Positions 41,001 through 47,485 of a stretch of 64,000 nt of DNA are shown one piece after another. Source of the DNA: an uncultured Clostridia bacterium (GTDB taxonomy: Bacteria; Bacillota; Clostridia; Oscillospirales; Ruminococcaceae). Position numbers and translations under genes: made by a program. The stretch lies in contig CANRAO010000002.1 of NCBI GenBank assembly GCA_947628615.1, positions 177,156-241,155 on the forward strand. The letters run 5' to 3'. Within the stretch, counting starts at the first letter, position 1. Each line of letters begins with the position of its first letter. The notes under the pieces were generated by a model. The model saw only the letters and a list, made by a program, of their open reading frames with translations, made no database searches and had not been told where the DNA came from.

Positions 41001-43080
41001 AAGGTAATGTTACTTCTGCAATTGCAGTACCCTGGAAAGCATTATCTCCAATTGACTCCACTTTTCTTTCACCAAAAGTAATGCTTGCTATATTAGTGCA
41101 GTTTGCAAATGCACTTGAGCCAACACTGCCGCCCGGAATATACACAGATGTAAGACCTGTACAACCGCTGAAAGCACTTGAATCAATAGATTCCAAATTA
41201 CTTGGCAGTGAAAGTACCGAGATACCTGTACAGCTGGAGAATGCAGAAGAACCAATAGTTTTTACTGTTGAAGGCAATGCAACTGCCTGAATTTTATTAC
41301 AGCTTGAGAATGCACTAGAATCGATTGCCTCTAAAGTATCAGACCAATTTACATTTGCAATCAATGAACATCCGCTGAATGCTGACGAACCGATTTTTTT
41401 AACTCCGCTTTGCATTGTTACAGTTGCAAGCTGTTTACAACCATAAAATGCACTGCTGCCGATTTCTACAACATTTCCGGGAACGTTAAGTGATGTAATA
41501 CCTAAATTTCCAAATGCATAGCTTCCAATAGATGTTACATTTGACGGGATAGTAAGATCGGTAATACCTGTACAATTCTGGAAAGCATAGCTTCCGATAG
41601 TTTCAACACTATCCGGAATTTTTACTGATGTAAGTCCGGTACTGTTGAATGCGTAATCCGGAATACTTGTAAGAGTGTTAGGGATTGAAACAGATTTAAG
41701 AGCAGAACAGTTCTGGAAAGCATATTTACCTAATGAAGTTACAGTATTAGGCATACTAGCAGCTGTAATACCCTTACAGTTCTGGAAAGCATAATCACCG
41801 ATAGTTGTGAGCTTAGAACCTGAAGTAAATGTAAGCGTAGCAATTGAACATCCTACAAATGCATAGTTTCCTATTGTCTCAACAGAAGTTGGAATTGTAA
41901 TCTTTGCTAACTTAGCACAATTTTGAAAAGCATAAGTTCCGATTGTTTTTACAGAATTCGGTATTGTAATTGTAGCTAATTTTCCACATGATGCAAATGC
42001 ATAATCAGGAATAGTGTCAACCTTGCTAGTACCTGCGAAAGTAACAGTTTCAAGGTTAGAACAGCTCTGAAAAGCATTCAATCCGATAGTTGTAACGCTC
42101 TCAGGAATTGTAAGAGATGTAAACTTAACATTATAGAAAGCCTTTTCGCCGATTTCCGTTAAAGTACTTGGCAAATCAATTGCAGTAAATCCAGCATTGT
42201 TACAGTTATAGAATGCCTGACTTCCGATTGATGTCAAAGCAGAACCCTCAGCGAATTCAACGCTTGTAAGAGCTGAACAGCCTGAGAATGCTTGAGCACC
42301 GATTGTCTTAACTGTAGCCGGTATGCTGATTGTAGCCAACTTTGTACAAGACATAAATGTCTTATCGCTAATAGATTCAAGCTTGCTTGGGATTGTAAAT
42401 CCGGTGAGTTTATTACAATTATAGAAAGCACTTGCTCCGATAGTTGTTACACTATCAGGAAGTTCGATTGAAGTAAGGTTTGTATTGTTGTTGTTATAGA
42501 AACAACTATCACCGATACTTGTCAATTGGCTTTCGGGTTCAAAAGTAATAGATTGTGTAGTAGAACCGCCATAGAAAGCGCTGTCTCCGATAGTTTTTAC
42601 AGATGCCGGAATAACAAAGTTCTTTACTTTGTTATTGTAGAATACCGAATTACCGATAGTTTCGAGCTTACTTGGCAAAGTATAAGTAAGCGCAGTATTA
42701 TTACATCCGTAAAAAGCACTGTCACCAATAGAAGTAACTGATTCAGGTATAGTTACAGACTTCATATTAGTTATACCATTAAAGGCATTAGCACCTATAT
42801 GAGTAATACCGTCTTCAATAGTTACTGTTTGAATGTTACCCTTCTGACCGCTCCAAACAGAACCGTTAGCACTTTCGTAGTCGGTCATAACACCTGCGCT
42901 GTCTTCAGTGCTCTTGTAAATTCGAAGCGTTTTGGCAGTGGTGTCAAGTTCAAACCTGACGCCGTTGCCGGCACGTCCAGTTGTAGTAGCAGCGGACGCT
43001 GTGATTGTCATTGCGCCGCACAATGCTGAAACGAGCATTGCAGCAGAAGCTAACAACGACAAAATTCTTTTGAATTTCAT
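38035..43080 (-). CDS. Giant secreted BspA-like leucine-rich-repeat surface protein
   Basis: A 1681-residue secreted protein. A signal peptide (residues 1-31, ending ITASAA) is followed by a long LRR_5 (BspA/TpLRR) array at about 75-1035, with recurring units like SIGSYAFQNCTGLTSV. A typical BspA interruption (GVLYDSHGNTVILYPMAR) is near residue 745. Then come two FIVAR-type helical modules (about 1040-1175), a beta-rich module (1180-1325), three more FIVAR-like repeats (1325-1520), a Thr/Asn linker, and a lysine-rich fibronectin III-like end. No LPXTG or membrane anchor is visible, so attachment is probably non-covalent. Such proteins mediate adhesion. ATG follows TAGGAGG. Confidence 0.92.
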   Translation of the reverse strand: MKFKRILSLLASAAMLVSALCGAMTITASAATTTGRAGNGVRFELDTTAKTLRIYKSTEDSAGVMTDYESANGSVWSGQKGNIQTVTIEDGITHIGANAFNGITNMKSVTIPESVTSIGDSAFYGCNNTALTYTLPSKLETIGNSVFYNNKVKNFVIPASVKTIGDSAFYGGSTTQSITFEPESQLTSIGDSCFYNNNNTNLTSIELPDSVTTIGASAFYNCNKLTGFTIPSKLESISDKTFMSCTKLATISIPATVKTIGAQAFSGCSALTSVEFAEGSALTSIGSQAFYNCNNAGFTAIDLPSTLTEIGEKAFYNVKFTSLTIPESVTTIGLNAFQSCSNLETVTFAGTSKVDTIPDYAFASCGKLATITIPNSVKTIGTYAFQNCAKLAKITIPTSVETIGNYAFVGCSIATLTFTSGSKLTTIGDYAFQNCKGITAASMPNTVTSLGKYAFQNCSALKSVSIPNTLTSIPDYAFNSTGLTSVKIPDSVETIGSYAFQNCTGITDLTIPSNVTSIGSYAFGNLGITSLNVPGNVVEIGSSAFYGCKQLATVTMQSGVKKIGSSAFSGCSLIANVNWSDTLEAIDSSAFSSCNKIQAVALPSTVKTIGSSAFSSCTGISVLSLPSNLESIDSSAFSGCTGLTSVYIPGGSVGSSAFANCTNIASITFGERKVESIGDNAFQGTAIAEVTLPSVESITGNPFADCVNLVNINQKGATGNYSSQNGVLYDSHGNTVILYPMARTDENYELGQQTRNIGSYAFRLSYSSKITPHLKNVTFNKYVRAESIASNAFQYCTSLESVTMSDSTDTFSVGESAFDHCTNLKTFTAPKIESIGRSAFGNCTSLASITLPNGLKSVGYGAFAKCTALTSIVFPDTVTEQGSGVCEGCTSLESAVLSNGVKAIQGNSSFNGCTSLTSVKLPDYLETLDGSAFSGCTKLKAIDLPPTLKSLGTYAFQNCESLTGEVIVPPGVTSLGWNVFSGCTNEDLVVRITGPATLVNSTFTNFKGTIYCYSKTTYDQAKQYYETTAKEILMPVDFTALHELIKEAKALLSTDYTSQTYALVMGRMAAAEAIVTDLDAKQLTVNSAAASLRSAIDGLVKAFDESKYNKLQDTIANARALIQSDYTSATYTAMTTALTAAEAIEESNFISEVEAATTKLQNAINALKPAYTDPANAPNLEDIYIYANDDQTEDDDELPEFNTVVAEGVADESMAGATSIKFTIDCAADTNFNPYCYIFFRITFGENVTEKNQAGNSGYTNGCKGHEVTISLTKPIEAGQEYKITARTMSWWNNCADYVFQVVKAVLMKGTDTLAILGFDPKADLKTAIEKAEAVDQSTLAEDQAAALQSAIDTAKALEESTDTLPSAMEAAINAINEITNSLTPPVEIDKTALENALAEAEKVDTSKYTEDTLAALTDAVDAAKAVLENESATQEDIDNAAKAVTDAISNLVEVPGDNKELSSEVAEAEKMDTTGYTKETADALAKAIEAAKAVLSNEKATQTEIDNALKAVKDAVAGLKKQEEPSKSDQKPGDNSSVNNNNNSTTVATTTATTAPTTRDPKLVAKDRDAAQKAMNQAKITKLKVKAKANKKITVKWNKVKGAKGYQVQVSSNKKFKKSKILVNKKSVTKKNITIKNKKFKKGKTYYVRVRAYATYKDTNGVTRKVTSKWNKKLRKVKIK

Positions 43081-43230
43081 TTTCTTCTTTCCTCCTAAAT
43101 ATTATTTAAATCCTAAATACAAATGACTATGACCTTGTTATCACCTTCCCTGTTTTAACATAAATATATTATGTTTTTCTAAAAATCAAACCACCTTCTT
43201 CTAAATATCCAAAACGTTTTTTTCGTGGTT

Positions 43231-43250
43231 TTAGTACTAAAAAGTACTAA
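43231..43250. promoter_or_regulatory. Palindromic operator O1 at the LRR transcription start
   Basis: A perfect palindrome with arms TTAGTACT and AGTACTAA contains the core TAGTAC-N6-GTACTA. It covers about +1 to +20 of the LRR transcript. Confidence 0.75.
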
Positions 43251-43257
43251 CATGGTC

Positions 43258-43286
43258 ATTATACACACAAAAAGTAATAAAGTCAA
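43258..43286 (-). promoter_or_regulatory. Sigma-A promoter of the LRR gene
   Basis: On the minus strand TTGACT (43281-43286) and TATAAT (43258-43263) are 17 bp apart, with a start near 43251 and a 170-base leader. It is bracketed by palindromes O1 and O2. Confidence 0.85.
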
Positions 43287-43304
43287 TAGTACAAATCGGT
43301 ACTA
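43287..43304. promoter_or_regulatory. Palindromic operator O2 abutting the -35 box
   Basis: TAGTAC-N6-GTACTA, identical in core and spacing to O1 and directly adjacent to the LRR -35. It is also 40 bp upstream of the divergent XRE gene, so the same protein could control both genes. Confidence 0.75.
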
Positions 43305-43344
43305 AAACAAATTTCGTCAAATTGTACAAAAAAGGAGCAAAAAT

Positions 43345-43560
43345 ATGTATTTTCAACGGCTAAGAGACCTAAGAGAAGATAAAGACATAAATCAGACACA
43401 AGTTGCAAAAATGTTATTCACAAGTCAGACTGTATACTCGAGATACGAGAGGGGTGCTTTAACAATTCCTGTCGAGCATTTACTTATCCTTGCAGATTTC
43501 TACGAAGTATCGACTGATTACATTTTAGGCAGAACGAACAAACGGGAGATGAATATATAA
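43345..43560 (+). CDS. Small XRE-family transcriptional regulator
   Basis: A 71-residue single-domain Cro/CI-type protein. The helix-turn-helix is QTQVAKMLFTSQTVYSRYERG, followed by the common ending LADFYEVSTDYILGRT. It starts at an ATG 8 bases after AAAGGAG. Proteins of this size bind short palindromes as dimers. It is divergent from the giant LRR gene, with two matching palindromes between, so it is the prime candidate for controlling that gene and itself; this is inference. Confidence 0.88.
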   Translation: MYFQRLRDLREDKDINQTQVAKMLFTSQTVYSRYERGALTIPVEHLLILADFYEVSTDYILGRTNKREMNI

Positions 43561-43720
43561 CATACAAACAGTTTATTTAATTAAGCTCCGACAAAGTTTC
43601 GTCAAAATAACCAAAACAGCAATTTTCAGAATATAAAAAATAACCTATGATTTGCAGCTTATAATTTATAAATCACAGACTTAACTTTATTCAAAACAGA
43701 TTTAGGTTAAAAAACAAAAA

Positions 43721-43750
43721 GTCCTCCTCGCCTTTATTAGCGAAGAGGAC
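43721..43750 (-). terminator. Terminator after the VanY-type gene
   Basis: GTCCTCCTCGC (43721-43731) pairs with GCGAAGAGGAC (43740-43750) with one mismatch. On the minus strand the stem is followed by TTTTTGTTTTTT, 21 bp after the stop. The remainder of 43561-43720 shows no gene. Confidence 0.9.
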
Positions 43751-43770
43751 GCAAACTGTTATATTTTTTA

Positions 43771-44931
43771 TTACTCTTCAGGAGTAACAGTAGTTGTAGA
43801 AGCGGTAATAACTGTTTCTGAATTATCTGAAGAAGTAGCCTGAGTCGGCTGGGTACTGTTATTGACAGCAGCCTCTGTAAGAGACGATGTTGAAGCAGAG
43901 GTAGTTGTCTGAGCGGCAATTGCCTTCGCATCTTCACCCAGATCAACGGTTATAATAAAGCCATCGGTATTATTTCCCGAAATCTCATAGCTATACTGTT
44001 CTCCGTTTTCATTTAGCGGAATCTGAACCTTTGTTTCCTTATCCGCCTTGACGTAATAAATTCCGTACTTTATATTATCAGAAGCGGTAAAGATAAGCGG
44101 TTTTGCATACGAATAGCTTTTAAGAAAATCTATATATTCCTCAAGGCACAGTGATTTTGCAACCATAATTTCGGCATGAGGCACACCGACATATCTCAGA
44201 TGCCAAGGCTCGGCTTCTATATTGGTTATCGACTCTTTTTCCTTAGTATAACGAGTGATTATGCCATACTTAGCGGCATTATCGGTAATCCACTGAAACT
44301 CGCCTGTACCATTGTATTTAGGATAGCCGTCGGTATTGACACCCAAATCTATAGCCAATCCCGTATGGCTTTCAGAAAAGCCTTCTTTATTATATTTTAC
44401 GGACGCAGAGCCTGTCGACTCAGTATCAGAGTCATAAAGTTCTTTCTGCTCTTCGACTGTTCGATAACCGCTCGTGAGCATAACGGTATTGTTTTTGGTT
44501 TTTTTATAGAAGTCGATAAGTAAATTACTTAACGCAACGGCAAAGTTCTGTGAAACAGAAACTGACGAGTCAGTTAGTGCAAAACGCATTTTACCGTTTT
44601 TATTTGTGCTGTAATCATACATTGATGTAAGGTTTTCCGGTTCCTGGTCCTTAAAGGCATATTCGTAATCTTTATTAACCAGAATCAGATTTCCGTAATA
44701 AAGCATATTGTTATCAATTGCAACAAGCTGCGAATTTTCAGAAATAGCATCCTTTAACTTAGAATTTTCAGGCTTTTTATTTGCTGCAACCGTAGAAACA
44801 ACATTACCTTTATTATTATCTGAACCACCCTTAGAGCATGATGATGCTATTATCAAAATAAACAATAATACTATAGCTAACAGTATTGCAACATTTTTAT
44901 ATTTCAAATTACGCCAAATATTCTGTGACAT
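43771..44931 (-). CDS. D-alanyl-D-alanine carboxypeptidase, VanY/M15B family
   Basis: A 386-residue membrane-tethered enzyme that trims the terminal D-Ala of peptidoglycan stem peptides. One hydrophobic segment (residues 14-30) precedes Cys32 in ASSC. The -3 residue is not a good lipobox fit, so it may be a simple anchor. The M15 domain shows SGYRTVEEQKELYD, zinc motif SHTGLAIDLGV and EPWHLRYVG. The last 60 residues are a low-complexity Thr/Ser/Gln tail. A role in resistance is not implied: no vanR/S/H/A/X neighbours exist. Confidence 0.9.
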   Translation of the reverse strand: MSQNIWRNLKYKNVAILLAIVLLFILIIASSCSKGGSDNNKGNVVSTVAANKKPENSKLKDAISENSQLVAIDNNMLYYGNLILVNKDYEYAFKDQEPENLTSMYDYSTNKNGKMRFALTDSSVSVSQNFAVALSNLLIDFYKKTKNNTVMLTSGYRTVEEQKELYDSDTESTGSASVKYNKEGFSESHTGLAIDLGVNTDGYPKYNGTGEFQWITDNAAKYGIITRYTKEKESITNIEAEPWHLRYVGVPHAEIMVAKSLCLEEYIDFLKSYSYAKPLIFTASDNIKYGIYYVKADKETKVQIPLNENGEQYSYEISGNNTDGFIITVDLGEDAKAIAAQTTTSASTSSLTEAAVNNSTQPTQATSSDNSETVITASTTTVTPEE

Positions 44932-45067
44932 AATTTCCCTCCTATTAACTTTTTATATGTATCATTATTGATTATATCACAAGAAAATTATTTTTTAAAG
45001 CCTTTACGGCAATTTAAGACTTTTTATACAAATACTTATATTTTATTTTGTGAGAATTGTACAAATG

Positions 45068-45099
45068 AAAACCCGATATGATATTTCATACCGGGTTTT
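45068..45099 (-). terminator. Terminator after the spore-protein gene
   Basis: AAAACCCGATATGA (45068-45081) pairs with TCATACCGGGTTTT (45086-45099) with one mismatch and a 4-base loop, about 35 bp after the SASP stop on the minus strand. Confidence 0.8.
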
Positions 45100-45132
45100 A
45101 TAATTATTCAGTCATAATACTATTAACTATAC

Positions 45133-45315
45133 TTATTGTGCTGTTTTGTATGCGTCGATCATCTTTTTTACCATCTGGCCCCCTATTGAACCAGCCTGAC
45201 GAGATGTTAAGTCTCCATTGTAACCCTGCTTGAGGTTTACACCAACTTCGTTTGCAGCTTCCATCTTGAACTTTTCAAGATTCTGTCTGCCCTGCTCTGT
45301 AGTAACACCCTTCAT
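45133..45315 (-). CDS. Alpha/beta-type small acid-soluble spore protein
   Basis: A 60-residue protein with both family signatures: KFKMEAANEVGVNLK (GPR protease cleavage and first DNA-contact region) and GYNGDLTSRQAGSIGGQMVKKM (second signature). These proteins coat and protect DNA in the forespore and are degraded at germination. ATG lies 8 bases after AAGGAG. The upstream 80 bp is AT-rich and I could not fix a sigma-G promoter with confidence. It is the only direct sporulation-structure gene in the window. Confidence 0.95.
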   Translation of the reverse strand: MKGVTTEQGRQNLEKFKMEAANEVGVNLKQGYNGDLTSRQAGSIGGQMVKKMIDAYKTAQ

Positions 45316-45488
45316 TTCATTTCACTCCTTTTCGTAAATTTGAGTTTGCCTTATTATTATTACTCTCTTTTTCTGCAATATAAGAGGTAATTTTTTATAA
45401 AGCAACAAATAAATTGAAAGAATGAAATTAATAAAATTCATTTTATTTTATTAAAGATTTTTTCCAAAGCCTGTCATTGAATTAATTA

Positions 45489-46655
45489 TCAGGCAGATAT
45501 TGAATTTCTTGCATACTGTTTTAATAATGAGTAATAAATGCTTTCCATTTGCTTTGCAAAGGTTTCAACTGAAAATTTTTGTTTTGCAATTTCCGCCGCC
45601 TTTTCCTGCATATTTGAAATATCCTCAGTCAAAAGGCGTTTCAGATACTCTGAAAACTCACTTTCATTTGTATAAGAATATCCGTTAATACCGTCTAAAA
45701 GAACATTGTCAAGACATCTGTCTTTCTTGCAAAGCAGTACCAGGCCGTTTACAAGGGCTTCAATATATGTAAGTCCCTGCGTTTCACTCTGTGACGCACT
45801 GACAAAAATATCACCTGCACAGTAATAGTTTTTCATTTCATTATAATCTACCATACCTGTCATAATTGTCATATCCTGCAAACCGCACTCTTCAATTTTT
45901 CTTTCAGTCTCTTCTCTGCAAGGTCCGTCGCCTACAATGAGAAAAACAGCATTCTCCGGCTTGTTTCTGCCCAGAAAATCTATTATTTCATCTAAATTCT
46001 TCTCCTCGGCAAGACGCCCTGAATATAGTATGACCTTTTTACCTTCTTTAATCCCGATACTTCGCCTGAACGCATCACGTTCATCTATGTTTTTATCTGA
46101 AACTATCGTATCAAAAGCCACACCTGACGGAACAACCTCAACAGGAATTCTGCACTTGTAATTATTCAATATATTTTCAACCTTTTCAGTAGGGGCAATC
46201 ATGCAATCGACATGCCTTGCAATATACCTTGTAAAAAGCCTTACCGCTCTGCGTCCAAGCCTTATGCTTGGAGAGAAATAATGAGTGTAATCTTCATAGA
46301 TCGTATGATAAGTATGAACAATCGGCGCTCCCGTAATGTCTGAAATTTTCCTTGCGAGTGAAAATGTGCTGAATTCGCATTGTGAGTGAATAATATCAGG
46401 CTTCCATTTGATGATATTTTGAATCAATCTGCTTTTCAAAGGAATTTTAACTCTTGCACAAGGATATATTTTTTCAGCATTTACTGAACCTATATACGTT
46501 GTATTTCCATTTATATAAGAAAAACGTGTTTCTGAAAGAGTGAGAATTTTTACATCATGACCGAGTTTTCTCAGACCGTTCTCAAGGTTTCTTACCGATG
46601 TCACAACACCGTTCACCGCAGACTTGTACCAGTCTGTAGTAATAAGAATTTTCAA
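45489..46655 (-). CDS. GT4-family glycosyltransferase
   Basis: A 388-residue retaining GT-B enzyme. The N-terminal acceptor domain begins MKILITTDWYKSAVNGVV, and the donor-domain EX7E motif is SQSETQGLTYIEALVNG. The overall pattern resembles processive 1,2-diacylglycerol glucosyltransferases and mannosyltransferases that glycosylate membrane lipids; the exact sugar is unknown. I use the TTG at 46655, eight bases from GAGGGAG; the in-frame TTG eight codons upstream has no site. It is monocistronic with its own promoter. Confidence 0.88.
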   Translation of the reverse strand: MKILITTDWYKSAVNGVVTSVRNLENGLRKLGHDVKILTLSETRFSYINGNTTYIGSVNAEKIYPCARVKIPLKSRLIQNIIKWKPDIIHSQCEFSTFSLARKISDITGAPIVHTYHTIYEDYTHYFSPSIRLGRRAVRLFTRYIARHVDCMIAPTEKVENILNNYKCRIPVEVVPSGVAFDTIVSDKNIDERDAFRRSIGIKEGKKVILYSGRLAEEKNLDEIIDFLGRNKPENAVFLIVGDGPCREETERKIEECGLQDMTIMTGMVDYNEMKNYYCAGDIFVSASQSETQGLTYIEALVNGLVLLCKKDRCLDNVLLDGINGYSYTNESEFSEYLKRLLTEDISNMQEKAAEIAKQKFSVETFAKQMESIYYSLLKQYARNSISA

Positions 46656-46687
46656 TTGATCATCTCCCTCATATCCCAACTGTTTTT

Positions 46688-46716
46688 ATTTTATATCATT
46701 CTCAAAATATTTTCAA
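46688..46716 (-). promoter_or_regulatory. Sigma-A-type promoter for the glycosyltransferase
   Basis: On the minus strand TTGAAA (46711-46716) and TAAAAT (46688-46693) are 17 bp apart. The start near 46681 lies 26 bases before the TTG start codon, which also excludes the longer reading frame. Confidence 0.7.
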
Positions 46717-47081
46717 CCTTAATCAGTCAAAATTATATAATATTCAAGCAAAACAAAATAATATTATCGTTATGTATTATCGGTTTTTAAAAAATAATTA
46801 TTTTATTTTCCGTTATTATAAGTATAACACAAATAATAAAATAAATCTACATTAAAACTACACAAAATAAAAAAGCCTGCACCGAATAAATTCAAATGCA
46901 AGCTTTTTTAAAACATTTATCACTTCACACTTAAATTATATTACATATACTGTAAAAAGTCAATAAAAATCTTAAAAAGTTTATAATTTAGATGAAATTT
47001 ATTCAAATTATATCTGTTTTTACTTATATAAACTGATTTTTTAATATAGACAAAACGCAATACACGAAAGATATAAATATT
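46717..47081. other. AT-rich spacer with an orphan terminator-like hairpin
   Basis: No protein gene is seen. At 46869-46909, AAAAAAGCCTGCA and TGCAAGCTTTTTT form a 12-bp stem with one mismatch, flanked by A-run and T-run so that it would terminate in both directions. No gene ends here on either strand, so it may mark the end of a small RNA or a lost gene. The rest is very AT-rich. Confidence 0.55.
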
Positions 47082-47110
47082 TTAACACTTTCAATTAAAT
47101 TGAATATAAT
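47082..47110 (+). promoter_or_regulatory. Sigma-A-type promoter for the small gene at 47186
   Basis: TTAACA (47082-47087) and TATAAT (47105-47110) are 17 bp apart, with a start near 47117. Confidence 0.7.
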
Positions 47111-47185
47111 AACTTTTATAAGTCCCTTAACAGCGAAATGTATTTGCAGAAAATTTCTGCAAACAATAAACAAGAGGTGATTTAA

Positions 47186-47398
47186 TTGTATTACAACAAC
47201 CTGCAGGATTTAATCTATAATAGTTCAAGCACTAGAAAATATTTTCTCTCACTGCCTGTACCTATGCAGCTATCACTACATGAACACAACGACTATATCC
47301 ATACGTCTGCCGGCTTACACGCATATGCCGAAACTATTGAAAAATACAACCATGCAGTTGAAAACAGTAAGACTTTTTGTTTCTGCATTAAAAATTAA
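47186..47398 (+). CDS. Small protein of unknown function
   Basis: A 70-residue open frame with its own promoter, an AGAGGTGA ribosome site six bases before a TTG start, and a terminator 33 bp after the stop, so it is a complete monocistronic unit. It begins MYYNNLQDLIYNSSSTRKYF and contains LSLHEHNDYIHTSAGLHAYAE. The pattern of a short N-terminal helix, then SLP and a helix with NxI resembles small conserved proteins I have seen in Clostridia, but I cannot assign a family. No signal peptide or membrane segment is visible. Confidence 0.65.
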   Translation: MYYNNLQDLIYNSSSTRKYFLSLPVPMQLSLHEHNDYIHTSAGLHAYAETIEKYNHAVENSKTFCFCIKN

Positions 47399-47430
47399 AC
47401 TTAGCAATTTTGATAAAAATGTCTTTAAAG

Positions 47431-47471
47431 AAAAGCATACCACAACAAATAATCTGCAGTATGCTTTTTTA
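47431..47471. terminator. Bidirectional terminator between small gene and LCP gene
   Basis: AAAAGCATAC (47431-47440) and GTATGCTTTT (47459-47468) pair perfectly around an 18-base loop, with T-runs on both strands. It serves the convergent genes on each side. Confidence 0.85.
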
Positions 47472-47485
47472 TTTTGAAATATTAA

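Noticed and set aside
43771..44931. Part of a vancomycin-resistance cluster
   Set aside because: Only the VanY-type enzyme is present. No vanHAX ligase set or two-component system is near, and such carboxypeptidases are common housekeeping enzymes.
46717..47081. tRNA, 6S, tmRNA or RNase P RNA genes in the larger gaps
   Set aside because: None of the gaps shows a cloverleaf, a CCA end or the conserved core of these RNAs; they are AT-rich spacers with promoters and terminators.
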